Shown one piece after another: positions 9,902 through 18,766 of a stretch of DNA of 64,000 nt. This DNA is from Terrilactibacillus tamarindi (lineage in GTDB: Bacteria; Bacillota; Bacilli; Bacillales; Sporolactobacillaceae), in assembly GCF_009718825.1 (NCBI RefSeq), contig NZ_WNHB01000017.1, forward strand, positions 17,852 through 81,851, in the 5' to 3' direction. The notes under the pieces were generated by a model. The model did not search any database. It was not told the origin of the DNA and worked only from the letters and a program-made list of their open reading frames with translations. A program made the position numbers and the translations under genes. How positions within the stretch are numbered: position 1 is the stretch's first letter; each line of letters opens with the position of its first letter.

Positions 9902-10546
9902 TTATTCACTAAAACAGGCTTCGCAACGGTATATTCGATGCCCTTGGCTTGAAAACTTTTCTTCATATTCCGTCATGACGTTCTCTTCTTTGTAATGAGA
10001 TTGATGCAGATTCAGACTAACATTTTGTAAATATAAGCCATATTTTGAGAAGCTTTCAAGAGAATATTCAAATAAACCTTGATTATCCGTTTTTAAACAG
10101 ATCCGGCCTTTACTGTTTAAAACATATTCATATTGAGCCAAAAATGAGCGATAGGTCAAGCGTCTTTTCTCATGTCGATTCTTAGGCCAAGGATCTGAAA
10201 AATTCAAATAAATCGCCGCAACCTCATTTTCGGAGAAGAAATCTGTTAGTTCATTCGCATCCCCATTAATTAAACGTACATTTTTCAATTGACTGTTTAT
10301 GCATTTATCTAATGCTGAGACAATGACACTTTCATGTATTTCTATCCCAACAAAATTAATATCCGGATTCTGTTTAGCCATATTTGTAATAAATTGACCT
10401 TTCCCTGTTCCAATCTCAACATGAATTGGGCATGCACTTTTGAATATGGATTGCCATTCTCCAATATGAGACTTTGGATCCGTGACGACAAACTCTGGAT
10501 GATTTAATAATTTATCTTTTGCCCAAGGCTTATGACGCACTCTCAT
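9902..10546 (-). CDS. trmB: tRNA (guanine-N7-)-methyltransferase
   Basis: 214-residue SAM-dependent methyltransferase that makes m7G46 in the variable loop of tRNA. Motifs: VEIGTGKGQF (SAM-binding motif I), FVGIEIHES, INGDANEL, and the TrmB signature LNFSDPWPKNRHEKRRL. AAAGGAG precedes the ATG at 10546. In B. subtilis the homologue also sits beside ytmP and ytzH. Length is normal for the family. Confidence 0.95.
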   Translation of the reverse strand: MRVRHKPWAKDKLLNHPEFVVTDPKSHIGEWQSIFKSACPIHVEIGTGKGQFITNMAKQNPDINFVGIEIHESVIVSALDKCINSQLKNVRLINGDANELTDFFSENEVAAIYLNFSDPWPKNRHEKRRLTYRSFLAQYEYVLNSKGRICLKTDNQGLFEYSLESFSKYGLYLQNVSLNLHQSHYKEENVMTEYEEKFSSQGHRIYRCEACFSE

Positions 10547-10667
10547 GACTCATGGCTCCTTTACATCCTAATTATAACTTTGTACATTCGATTTTAGACT
10601 ATCGAAAAGAAAAAAGGAATAGTTTTATCTAAGGGATTTACCAACAACTAACTATTTTCCTTATTCA

Positions 10668-10712
10668 TAAAAAAACCCCATCCGGATATCCTATTGAGGA
10701 AAGGATGTGGGC
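10668..10712 (-). terminator. Possible minus-strand terminator overlapping the ytzH start
   Basis: CCCACATCC ... GGATGGGG can pair on the minus strand and is followed there by a run of eight T (plus-strand poly-A at 10669-10676). It would end transcripts coming from ytmP across ytzH. It overlaps the first possible ytzH ATG (10705), which argues for the downstream start. Confidence 0.5.
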
Positions 10713-10716
10713 AATC

Positions 10717-10986
10717 ATGGTTTTATCACATAGTGATCAAAAACGTCTTATCGGTGACATTTTAAAAGCGCACCAACAAGATGGCGCTGCACGTTCATCA
10801 GAATATGAACAATTGTGTCGTAGTGCTGCATCATTGTTATCTCCCGAGTCTCAAGCAGGACTTGATGTAAATACCATACAAGCCATTCAATCATATGGTG
10901 AAAAAGGAATGCAACTCGAGAATTATGATGGTCACCTTGGTGATAATAAAGAAAATTTCCAAACGTGGATTGATTCACTCAGCTAA
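10717..10986 (+). CDS. ytzH: YtzH-like protein
   Basis: About 89 residues, acidic, helical, with no membrane segment; it begins MVLSHSDQKRLIGDIL. It belongs by appearance and position (between trmB and ytmP) to the YtzH-like family of unknown function. An in-frame ATG four codons upstream (10705) sits too close to the purine-rich site and inside a hairpin, so 10717 is preferred. Its stop overlaps the stop of the converging ytmP by 8 bases, leaving no room for a terminator between them. Confidence 0.75.
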   Translation: MVLSHSDQKRLIGDILKAHQQDGAARSSEYEQLCRSAASLLSPESQAGLDVNTIQAIQSYGEKGMQLENYDGHLGDNKENFQTWIDSLS

Positions 10987-11776
10987 AATGAACAATAGAG
11001 TAATGATTCAATCGCCTTAAATCCTTCTCATAAAGGAGAGCTTCTTTCGTTTGGTGGTGATCTTGATGCCAAAACATAAATTGGATTGTCTGCGCAATCA
11101 TATACCAATGCATACGCAGCCTAAGATGATGATCGAGTGACCATCCATAAAAGGAAAGCCATTTACTCCACTCGTTCTCATCAATATACCAATAAAGCAA
11201 TAAGGCGACATCAAGAGCTGGATCAGCAATGACTGCCTGATCCCAATCCACCAGATAAAGGTGCTCTCCTTTTTCATCAATTAACCAATTATTATGATTA
11301 ATATCTGAATGACAAACACTTTTTTGATCAAAGTCAATGTCATTTACATATTGATTCAAAAAATTTAACGCCTTATCAATACAATATTCATTATGACGTT
11401 GATCATTAGTATCTTTTAAATCATTTAATATATTTTTTGGTGATATAGGTTTTTTACCAAGTTTTGAAAAGGTAAGTAACAGGTGATCCGAAGAATGAAT
11501 TTTTTTAAGTAACGTGGCAACTTTTTCCGATGACATTTCACTCGCACTTAGCTCACGCCCATTTAACCATTGTTGAGCCGTTAGAACATCGCCATTTGAA
11601 AGCCGTCTTGTCCACAAAAGTTTCGGAACAATATGTTCAGCAGACAGTGAAGCCAAAAACGGAGATGAATTACGTTTTATGAATAATTTATCTCGTGCCG
11701 ATTCAGCCATATATGCTTCTCCTGTCATCCCACCAGCTGATGAAATGACCCAATTATCATTATCGAAAAATTGCAT
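10979..11776 (-). CDS. ytmP: YtmP-like phosphotransferase (aminoglycoside/choline kinase fold)
   Basis: About 265 residues with the APH/protein kinase-like fold: N-terminal lobe with LFIKRNSSPF (ATP-contacting Lys), catalytic loop CHSDINHNNWLI (HxDxxxxN) and metal motif LVDWDQAVIADPALD. The substrate is unknown; related Bacillus proteins are annotated YtmP or CotS-like. The longest frame starts with GTG at 11788, but the purine-rich AAGGGTG overlaps that codon and is well placed for the ATG at 11776. The gene overlaps ytzH tail to tail. Confidence 0.8.
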   Translation of the reverse strand: MQFFDNDNWVISSAGGMTGEAYMAESARDKLFIKRNSSPFLASLSAEHIVPKLLWTRRLSNGDVLTAQQWLNGRELSASEMSSEKVATLLKKIHSSDHLLLTFSKLGKKPISPKNILNDLKDTNDQRHNEYCIDKALNFLNQYVNDIDFDQKSVCHSDINHNNWLIDEKGEHLYLVDWDQAVIADPALDVALLLYWYIDENEWSKWLSFYGWSLDHHLRLRMHWYMIAQTIQFMFWHQDHHQTKEALLYEKDLRRLNHYSIVHFS

Positions 11777-11911
11777 CAAAATGGTCACCCTTCAAACAAA
11801 TAATCATACATATTTCATAACATAAACATAAGCATACCACGATTTTAGATTAAAGAAAAATACTTTTTACAAATTGAGGCTTTAAAAAATTTTTACGTCT
11901 ATTAGTACATT

Positions 11912-12045
11912 TTCAAAAAGGCGACAAATCCATTCCACAGGATGTTGTAGCTTTAGGCACCAGCCACAGGACATGAGGGATTTTAGTTGAAGATCCACTT
12001 GTTTTTACTACATGATTCGCAGCTTATCATTTGGTGGTTTTTTTA
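11912..12045 (+). repeat. GTTCAAAAAG inverted-repeat element, copy C, degenerate (family 1)
   Basis: Reads TTTCAAAAAGGCGACAAAT at the left and CTTATCATTTGGTGG at the right; the right tip has decayed (TTTTTTTAGTC in place of CTTTTTGAAC). Its last bases supply the stop codon of the neighbouring minus-strand NERD gene at 12043-12045. Confidence 0.75.
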
Positions 12046-12834
12046 GTCACGTTTAATGGCCGTGGTAGCCATCTTAGATAATAAACGATTTGTTGTAATA
12101 ATTTGTAGGGATTTCAACGTAGATGAATGACGACCTATCTTTTCGGATAGTTGATTCTTATCCCGAGAATCGCAAATTTCTATATCCGTATCATGATGTA
12201 CAAATTCAACATAACTATTTGGAGCAAAAATTAAAAATTTTATAGGCATTGATAAGTTTTGAGTTTGTAAAAATGTTCGTAATGCCGTCTTCGTCCTTTT
12301 TAGCGATATAAATGGATTTATAAATTGAGGAGATTCCTCTCTTTTCATCTCTCGCCATAACCGATTATTTATTTCTTGAAAGACACTGCTGTCTTCACCT
12401 ATTAATGGCTTCACGCACCATAACGTGTCATTCGTTATGATAAGCGAATCTAATTGCAACGTTGTTTGTTTCATTAATAGCACTGGTTTGTAAAGTATAA
12501 ACGTCACATCATTTAATTTCGAAAGACAGAACTGAAGCCATGTCACACGACTTAAATCCTCATGATTTTCAGAATAAAAATGAGCTGTAGATGTCGCCCA
12601 AATAAGTTGTTGATCAAATAACCATTTATAATAGGCAGATTTTAATTGTTCTATATTCGAAATAGAACTAAATCGTTTAGCCAGTCGTACAGAACGGTCG
12701 TCCTGAGGCTTTTCAAATTGGTCTCTCCACTGTAACCATCTTCTCTGTTTCAATGTAATAAATCGATTGGCGTAGCGTTGTAAATCACCTTCATACCTTG
12801 AAATACACTCATTTACCTTAATAAGTTGAGCCAT
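12043..12834 (-). CDS. NERD (nuclease-related) domain-like protein, YtlQ-like
   Basis: About 263 residues. The middle part (near 115-165) resembles the NERD core, with QLDSLIITNDTLWCVKPL where NERD proteins have QIDxLLI ... vEvK; the usual acidic-Lys pair is not intact, so nuclease activity is doubtful. There are no membrane segments. Position between ytmP and thpR corresponds to ytlQ of B. subtilis. The ATG at 12834 follows GGGGGAAGAG; a longer in-frame start at 12858 is possible. The C-terminal codons run straight into a repeat element that provides the TAA, so the true C-terminus may have been altered by its insertion. Confidence 0.65.
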   Translation of the reverse strand: MAQLIKVNECISRYEGDLQRYANRFITLKQRRWLQWRDQFEKPQDDRSVRLAKRFSSISNIEQLKSAYYKWLFDQQLIWATSTAHFYSENHEDLSRVTWLQFCLSKLNDVTFILYKPVLLMKQTTLQLDSLIITNDTLWCVKPLIGEDSSVFQEINNRLWREMKREESPQFINPFISLKRTKTALRTFLQTQNLSMPIKFLIFAPNSYVEFVHHDTDIEICDSRDKNQLSEKIGRHSSTLKSLQIITTNRLLSKMATTAIKRD

Positions 12835-12921
12835 GTTAATCTCTTCCCCCAGACACATTCACTATTCTCATAATCGTCTGCTTCCCCTTAATTTACACAT
12901 TAGAGCATTTAACCACTTAAA

Positions 12922-13476
12922 TTATCCTAAAGGCCATATTTCAATCGGATTGTACTTTGGAGCCTTATTTAGCTCAATTCGAAACAACATGAATTCGTTA
13001 CAACTCCATGAAACAGGTTTTGGTTCAGTCCATTGTAAAATCTCATTTAAAGACCCACTTTTTGGTCCAACCCATCTCTTAGTGAGTGTAATATGTGGAT
13101 GGTACGGCCTAGACTCGACTTTAAACCCACAAGAACGAACACTATTATCTATCTTTCTTTTTAATGCAGAAAGTGGTTCATTTTTTTCAATATCTCCATA
13201 TAGCACACGTGGATGCTCAGGATGTCCAAATCCCCCTATACCTTCTAGTTTTATCATGAAAGGGTTGATGGCTATCTTTTCCTTATTTATTATATCAATA
13301 AGCGTATGAATGGTCTTCTCATCACTTGCACCTAAAAAGGCTAGAGTGATATGAAAATCTTCACTATGAGTCCATTGTTTATAATCAATATGTTGTTTTA
13401 AACTTTCGGACCGTCTTGAAAGTTCTTTTCTTACGTCCTCCGGAACTTTGATCCCTATAAAATAATGAGAATCCAA
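12922..13476 (-). CDS. thpR: RNA 2',3'-cyclic phosphodiesterase (ThpR/LigT family)
   Basis: 184 residues of the 2H phosphoesterase family, which open RNA 2',3'-cyclic phosphate ends and can join tRNA halves in vitro. Both catalytic H-x-T motifs are present: DFHITLAFLG (about residue 43) and PHITLTKRW (about 129). The start is TTG at 13476 with GGGGTG seven bases upstream. It is the ytlP homologue and lies upstream of the NERD gene on the same strand, with 87 bases between them. Confidence 0.9.
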   Translation of the reverse strand: MDSHYFIGIKVPEDVRKELSRRSESLKQHIDYKQWTHSEDFHITLAFLGASDEKTIHTLIDIINKEKIAINPFMIKLEGIGGFGHPEHPRVLYGDIEKNEPLSALKRKIDNSVRSCGFKVESRPYHPHITLTKRWVGPKSGSLNEILQWTEPKPVSWSCNEFMLFRIELNKAPKYNPIEIWPLG

Positions 13477-13708
13477 ATTAAAGCACCCCTATTCACGTTG
13501 AAATCAATTTAAGGCATATGGTTAGTTTAGCACGATTAGAGTCAATTATTCCGATTAAACTAGATGTTTCAAGGTTAGAGTGAACTATCAAAAAAGGCAT
13601 AACATTCGTTTTAATTCTTTTTCCTGTTATTCCTATTATAATTCTTGGTATAATAATATGAGAGAAGACTAATCTATAGTTATCGTGTATAAGAAGGAAG
13701 TGTTGATT

Positions 13709-14635
13709 TTGAAAAAAGTTGTCGATCGAATTGATCAATTAATTGGAAATACGCCTCTTGTTAAGTTAAATCGCTTACCAGATAAAAAGGGCGCCCAAAT
13801 TTACGCTAAATTAGAGTTTTTTAATCCTAGTAAAAGTTTGAAGGATAGGGCTGCCTTCAATATGATTCGGGTCGCTGAAAAAAACGGTCTCCTAAAAAAG
13901 GGGGCAACGATTATTGAACCAACGTCAGGTAATACAGGGATCGGTCTAGCTATGAACGCAACAGCACGAGGATACCGAGCAATGATTGTTATGCCAGATA
14001 CGATGACCCAAGAGCGTATTAGTTTATTGAAAGCTTACGGAGCCGAAGTTATTTTAACTCCTGGAGATCAAAAAATGCCTGGGGCTATTAAGAAGGCTAA
14101 GGAACTGGCTGAAACCATTCCGAACAGTTTCTTACCTATGCAATTTGAAAATGTGGCTAATCCGGATGCTCACCGCAAGTCCACTGCTCTGGAAATCATT
14201 GAAGATGTTAAGACATTAAACAAGCCGTTTAAAGCCTTTGTTTCGACAGCCGGTTCGGGAGGTACAATCACAGGGACAGGTGAAACATTAAAAGAACATT
14301 TCCATGATCTATCTATTTTTTGCTGTGAACCAGCTGGATCTCCTGTTCTGTCTGGAGGAAAGCCCGGACGGCATAAATTAGTCGGAACGAGTCCAGGTTT
14401 CATCCCATCTATTTTAAATTTATCTATTATCGATGAAATTATTAAAATAACCGATGAAGAAGCCTACGAAACAACTAGACGATTGGCCCATGAAGAAGGA
14501 ATTCTTGTTGGTCCTTCATCAGGTGCTTCTGTCTACACAGCGATGCAAGTAGCCAAACGATATACACCAGATGACATTGTTATATGTATGACTAACGATA
14601 CAGGAGAACGCTATTTATCCGGTGACTTATTTTGA
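13709..14635 (+). CDS. ytkP: Cysteine synthase-like PLP enzyme (YtkP type)
   Basis: Fold-type II PLP enzyme related to O-acetylserine sulfhydrylase. The Schiff-base lysine is in NPSKSLKDRAAF, with Ser-Lys where classical CysK has Gly-Ser-Val. The substrate loop is PTSGNTGIG and the PLP phosphate loop is TAGSGGTITGTG. At 308 residues it has normal length. Location next to thpR and ytzE matches ytkP of B. subtilis, a second cysteine synthase-like protein, so its substrate may differ from CysK. AAGGAAGTG lies six bases before the TTG at 13709, which is preferred over the GTG at 13685. The gene is monocistronic on plus, divergent from thpR. Confidence 0.85.
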   Translation: MKKVVDRIDQLIGNTPLVKLNRLPDKKGAQIYAKLEFFNPSKSLKDRAAFNMIRVAEKNGLLKKGATIIEPTSGNTGIGLAMNATARGYRAMIVMPDTMTQERISLLKAYGAEVILTPGDQKMPGAIKKAKELAETIPNSFLPMQFENVANPDAHRKSTALEIIEDVKTLNKPFKAFVSTAGSGGTITGTGETLKEHFHDLSIFCCEPAGSPVLSGGKPGRHKLVGTSPGFIPSILNLSIIDEIIKITDEEAYETTRRLAHEEGILVGPSSGASVYTAMQVAKRYTPDDIVICMTNDTGERYLSGDLF

Positions 14636-14805
14636 AAGCAAGTCTCTTCGTAAAATAAGAGATTAATTATTTAAGAATGATGATAATCCAAACAAGAAAC
14701 GTTGACTTCATTTCATTTGTTTCTTGTTTGGCAAAATCATGATCTAAATGAAATAGAATGCATCAATTATTTATACACAAAAAAAGAGCGTGCAGCAATG
14801 GCAGC

Positions 14806-15024
14806 TCATGAAACTTTCACTTTCTTATTTGTTATTGTCCATCTTCCTCTACTAGGACTTTTCACTAAATTATTATACATAAGTATATTTAGATCCCTTT
14901 GAATCGTCCTTTGCGTGATGTCAAACTCTTCAACTAATTCCTGCGTTGTGACAGTACCTTTGTTTCGAATGAATAAATAAACAGCTTTTACACGGTTTAA
15001 CATCCGATCAGTTGAAGGATTCAA
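14806..15024 (-). CDS. ytzE: DeoR-type helix-turn-helix protein YtzE
   Basis: 72-residue stand-alone DeoR-type winged helix: RVKAVYLFIRNKGTVTTQELVEEF, then DITQRTIQRDLNIL as the recognition helix. There is no sugar-phosphate sensing domain, as in B. subtilis ytzE, which sits in the same neighbourhood. Start TTG at 15024 with GGGAGTGG upstream. A small regulator of unknown target. The 284-base gap upstream (15025-15308) is AT-rich with no gene seen. Confidence 0.85.
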   Translation of the reverse strand: MNPSTDRMLNRVKAVYLFIRNKGTVTTQELVEEFDITQRTIQRDLNILMYNNLVKSPSRGRWTITNKKVKVS

Positions 15025-15308
15025 ATAACCACTCCCTAACGTTTTTTAAAGGATAACTTACAATAATAAGAATATTCAAAATGCAGCAGATTATTCTAAT
15101 TCCTTTTCTTGAAGTGATTACGTTATGGTTACTGTGTTTAGTAAAAGCCAGAGTTGCAGTCAAAAGGAACTATGTTATCCTTCTATACCCCTATACTATA
15201 CATTAATATAATAAAAAGTCAAACACATTCTTCAAATTTTCAAACAAATTTAAAAGAGTTAACAGTTAAACGATATTTATTCGCTTTTTATCCTCATCTT
15301 TAATCCAT

Positions 15309-15893
15309 TCATCTTTTTTTCATAACAATTCCATTTGTATTAATAGATATAATGTCTTTAATATGGATTAATTCCTTACTTTCTGTTCCAAATAACTGAT
15401 CCCACAATCCACCACTGACTTTAAATGAGGATACCTTTTTATTCACCATATCGAGATACACATCATTTATTTTACCGATTTTATCATTTTCTTCATTAAA
15501 AACAGGATTTCCTATACTAAACTCTAAAGAAATTAGGTCATGTTGTTCCGTCGCCATTCGTGTTACTCCTGTATATCTTAACGCCTCTTCGTCAAGCCAA
15601 ATATTATTAGCGTTGATAAAATAGTCTTGTGTTTTTTCGCCTTCAAATGAAAATGATGAAGGCAGAACGGATGATGCTTGAATACCGAGTCCCGATTCTG
15701 TCACATGATTAATCGTATCTGGGGGAACAGATTCTTCTGTATCACGTGTATCAACCTTAGAATCTTCATAAACAAATGCTTTGATATCTGCATTTTTGGG
15801 ATCGATTAAGATATCGTGAACAGTGCGGATATCTTCTCCTTCGGCATCATCATAGATAAGAGGAAATGATTTTATTTGCTGATAACTTAGCAT
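15309..15893 (-). CDS. Double PRC-barrel domain protein
   Basis: About 194 residues with two PRC-barrel-like halves: LSYQQIKSFPLIY ... TVHDILIDPKNADIKAFVYE and ISLEFSIGNPVFNEENDKIG ... KINDVYLDMVNKKVSSFKVS. PRC barrels are small beta-barrels found in RimM and in stress or photosynthetic proteins; this two-domain cytosolic form is common but uncharacterised in Bacillales. The ATG at 15893 has GGGAG upstream; the longer frame to 15923 is less likely. Confidence 0.8.
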   Translation of the reverse strand: MLSYQQIKSFPLIYDDAEGEDIRTVHDILIDPKNADIKAFVYEDSKVDTRDTEESVPPDTINHVTESGLGIQASSVLPSSFSFEGEKTQDYFINANNIWLDEEALRYTGVTRMATEQHDLISLEFSIGNPVFNEENDKIGKINDVYLDMVNKKVSSFKVSGGLWDQLFGTESKELIHIKDIISINTNGIVMKKR

Positions 15894-15950
15894 CGGATAC
15901 TCCCTTCTTTTTTGTTTTTTCAATCCACATATAACGTTTAATACTCTAGA

Positions 15951-15975
15951 GCGTGTTCAAGAACATCCTCTAATA
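15951..15975. repeat. Collapsed remnant of the GTTCAAAAAG element (family 1)
   Basis: GCGTGTTCAAGAACATCCTCT joins the typical left flank plus tip of the element (as at 34067) directly to its right tip plus flank (as at 22849), with the whole body missing. It looks like a deletion or excision product. Confidence 0.6.
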
Positions 15976-16086
15976 GTAAAAATACCCTTCAAGACAGCAA
16001 ACTAATCACAATTCTATAAAATTTTCATGCGTCATTTGACCCATTTTACAAAATAAAAGGTACAATAGTAGGAAGGAGGGGATCAA

Positions 16087-16527
16087 ATGACAAGAAAAGT
16101 TGCACTAATGGCAACCGCAAGAAAAAAGAGTAAAGAAACAGCACCTGTTATTGAATTTTATCAAAGTCCATTATTCAAGAAATCGGTGCAATATGCTTTA
16201 AAAAACTACGATACTTTGTATTTTTATAACGCAAAAGATGGCCTCTTACTCCCGGATACTATTATGGCACCTTATGATGTATCGATCCGTACATTTTCAA
16301 ATCAACAAAGAAGAAAGTGGGGAGAAAAGGTTATCGAAGCCTTTTGTCAATATGAAAAACCCGATCAAATTCAGCTTTATCTCCATGGAGGCAACATCTA
16401 TCGCAAATATCTTGAACCGGTGTTACATGAGAGGGGTTTTACCTTTGAAGTTCCACTTAAAGGACTAGGCATCGGGGAACAATTAAAATGGTACGATGAA
16501 CAAATGAAAACTGATCCTGAGGAATAA
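16087..16527 (+). CDS. DUF6884 family protein
   Basis: 146 residues. MTRKVALMATARKKSKETAPVIE at the N-terminus, then SPLFKKSVQYALKNYDTLYFYNAKDGLLLPDTIMAPYD, is the usual pattern of DUF6884 (a YaaA-neighbouring family with a conserved SAKxGLL-type loop; here NAKDGLL). The biochemical role is unknown. GGAAGGAGGGG precedes the ATG. No operon partner is evident. Confidence 0.7.
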   Translation: MTRKVALMATARKKSKETAPVIEFYQSPLFKKSVQYALKNYDTLYFYNAKDGLLLPDTIMAPYDVSIRTFSNQQRRKWGEKVIEAFCQYEKPDQIQLYLHGGNIYRKYLEPVLHERGFTFEVPLKGLGIGEQLKWYDEQMKTDPEE

Positions 16528-16604
16528 AAAAGGCTAAACATAGAAACATATCCATTTGCCTATACATACACTATTATGAAAAGCATTCTTTAGGGGGTTA
16601 ATTC

Positions 16605-17051
16605 ATGGTTTATCGTAATCAACACCAACAACAGCCTCAGTGGCCGTCGCCTTCAAATACGTTTAATGGTTATGGAAATATGACTGAAGGACCAAACAGA
16701 CCTACTGAATATGATCCAACTACGATTGGAACAAGTTATTATAGTTTACCTTTTCAGCCAGCCACAAATCATCAACCTATGTCATCGCCTACATCTATTC
16801 CTTATTCGATGTTGCCTGGCACTGAAACCAATTCATTCCCTTACCAACCCACTTACAACTCAAATGGACATCCTTCAGAATCCTACTATCAACAAACTTC
16901 GATGTTAGACGATACACTAACAAAAAGAATTGAAGACATTGATAACAATTATAAGCAATTAGCAGAAAGTATTTCGAGTCTCCATGCACGGCTTCGTGTC
17001 ATTGAACAAAGGCTTGGCATTCCTGTCCCTCCTCAAGCTTACCCATCTTAA
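16605..17051 (+). CDS. Low-complexity Pro/Gln/Asn/Ser/Tyr-rich protein with C-terminal coiled coil
   Basis: 148 residues, not recognised. Residues 1-100 are low complexity (Q, P, S, N, T, Y; few charges), and residues about 108-138 form a heptad-like helix (LTKRIEDIDNNYKQLAESIS ... LRVIEQRLGIP). There is no signal peptide. Such composition is seen in Bacillus spore coat or inner-spore-associated proteins, but nothing here proves that. GGGGG precedes the ATG, and a terminator shared with murJ follows. Confidence 0.65.
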   Translation: MVYRNQHQQQPQWPSPSNTFNGYGNMTEGPNRPTEYDPTTIGTSYYSLPFQPATNHQPMSSPTSIPYSMLPGTETNSFPYQPTYNSNGHPSESYYQQTSMLDDTLTKRIEDIDNNYKQLAESISSLHARLRVIEQRLGIPVPPQAYPS

Positions 17052-17070
17052 TTATTTTTGGTACGAAAAA

Positions 17071-17091
17071 AGCCCTCATAGACTGGAGGGC
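17071..17091 (-). terminator. Intrinsic terminator of murJ
   Basis: GCCCTC ... GAGGGC stem directly behind the murJ stop, followed on minus by TTTTTT; it may also stop plus-strand transcripts of the upstream low-complexity gene. Confidence 0.85.
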
Positions 17092-17094
17092 TTC

Positions 17095-18702
17095 TTATGC
17101 ATGTTTTTTCACAAGCTTCGAAAGAAGAGGAACTCGTACTTTACCGATAACTTGCCTTAAAAGACCTGTTTTCATGGAAATGAATAAGTAAAAACAACCA
17201 CCTACACCAACACTAATAACGGAAATAATAATGGCTTTTCCTCTTGTGTTCGGAATAGAACCACCTGATAACATAAAGATGATTTTAATAAGAATGAGCA
17301 TCACTAATGTGAATATTGAAATAAGTATTGTTCTTTTTGCAATAAAGGTAAAATTATACCCTGTTTGCCGTTTAATAGCATATAAATTAATTAGAATTGA
17401 CGCACAATACCCGATATTAGTCGCAATAATTGGCCCAACCATACCGAAAAGTATCATGCAGATTGGATTAAATATCAGTTTGAAAAGAACACCAACAAGT
17501 AAGCTGTATAATGTCACCCTCTGCCGATTAATCCCTTGCAATATCGAAGCCGTGACTGAAAACAAAGCAAAAAACAAAGCTGTTGGAGCATACCATCTTA
17601 GGATATGTCCACCTATTGTAAGATCTTTTGGATCAACAGTATAAAATAGACCATGAATCATATACCCAAGAATAGATAATCCTGCTGCCGCCGGTAGCGT
17701 TAAAAAGATAACAAACTGTAAGGCTTGTGTAATCTTTTTATGAAGACCACGTTGATCCCCTTCGGCATAGGATGTAATCATTGACGGTACTACACTAACC
17801 GCAAGAGCTGTTGCAAGTGAAACAGGGATCATAATAATTTTCTGATCATTCATGGATAAAGCGGCATAATACGACGTCATGGTCTCAACACCAAGATGTA
17901 AAAACCTAAATATCGTATATTGATCAATTAATTGATAGACTTGCATCGCTATGCCTACGGCTACAAATGATACGGCATAGCTTAATAATTCTTTATACAT
18001 TTTGCTTAAAGAAAGGCTCGTATTTTTTGAATTTAGCGAACGATCGTCCAGTTCATTAAAACGGTGACGACGTTTCATCCAAAATAACAGCATAACGTAT
18101 AAACCTGCGACAGCACCTACAAAGGCCGCAAATGTCGCCATGGCACTAGCTGTCCGTACTGACCCATGAAAAACTTTAATAACAAGAAAGGAACCTAACA
18201 AAATAAAGACAATCCGTGCCACTTGTTCAACTACTTGAGATACCGCTGTAGGTCCCATTGACTGATAACCTTGAAAATAACCTCGGATTAAACTCATGGA
18301 TGGGACGATTAAGATTGAAATACTTACGACACGAATGACAAGAACCATATCATTAAGATTATGCCCATCAGCATCCATTAATCCAGTAATTTTTGGGGCA
18401 AAAATAAACAAAAATAGAAAACCAATAAGACCTGATAAACTCATCATGAGTAAACCGGTTTTAAATAAACGTCTTCCTGTATGATAATCCCCCATAGCAT
18501 TATATTTGGCAACAAATTTGGACACAGCTAGTGGTAGTCCTAATGTGGAAATACTTAATATAATTGAGTAAGGAATATAAGCAATTGAATATAAAAATAC
18601 GCCATCATTTCCAACCAAAGCTGTAAATGGAATAACAAACACAATACCTAACATTTTTGATAGAAATGTAGCAACGGTAAGGATCAAAGTTCCTCTGATC
18701 AT
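17095..18702 (-). CDS. murJ: Lipid II flippase MurJ (YtgP type, MOP superfamily)
   Basis: 535 residues with about 14 membrane segments. MOP/MVF-type exporter that flips lipid II, or other lipid-linked precursors, across the membrane for peptidoglycan synthesis. The start MIRGTLILTVATFLSKMLG, the block PLAVSKFVAKYNAMGDYHTG and RGYFQGYQSMGPTAVSQVVEQ are characteristic of B. subtilis YtgP (MurJ) and of the related SpoVB group. AGGAGG lies six bases before the ATG. SpoVB is the main alternative; the ytzE/ytkP neighbourhood favours YtgP. Confidence 0.88.
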   Translation of the reverse strand: MIRGTLILTVATFLSKMLGIVFVIPFTALVGNDGVFLYSIAYIPYSIILSISTLGLPLAVSKFVAKYNAMGDYHTGRRLFKTGLLMMSLSGLIGFLFLFIFAPKITGLMDADGHNLNDMVLVIRVVSISILIVPSMSLIRGYFQGYQSMGPTAVSQVVEQVARIVFILLGSFLVIKVFHGSVRTASAMATFAAFVGAVAGLYVMLLFWMKRRHRFNELDDRSLNSKNTSLSLSKMYKELLSYAVSFVAVGIAMQVYQLIDQYTIFRFLHLGVETMTSYYAALSMNDQKIIMIPVSLATALAVSVVPSMITSYAEGDQRGLHKKITQALQFVIFLTLPAAAGLSILGYMIHGLFYTVDPKDLTIGGHILRWYAPTALFFALFSVTASILQGINRQRVTLYSLLVGVLFKLIFNPICMILFGMVGPIIATNIGYCASILINLYAIKRQTGYNFTFIAKRTILISIFTLVMLILIKIIFMLSGGSIPNTRGKAIIISVISVGVGGCFYLFISMKTGLLRQVIGKVRVPLLSKLVKKHA

Positions 18703-18766
18703 GAAGATCCTCCTATATGTGAAACTTCAGGCAACCAAATGGTATTTAGAAGTACTCTAACATTTA

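Noticed and set aside
14688..14731. Perfect 13-bp hairpin CCAAACAAGAAAC/GTTTCTTGTTTGG as a terminator
   Set aside because: No T run follows on either strand and the loop is 18 bases; left unassigned, although it may end ytkP or ytzE transcripts.
17231..17644. 137-codon plus-strand open frame inside murJ
   Set aside because: Shadow of the murJ membrane-protein codons; no ribosome binding site or family pattern.
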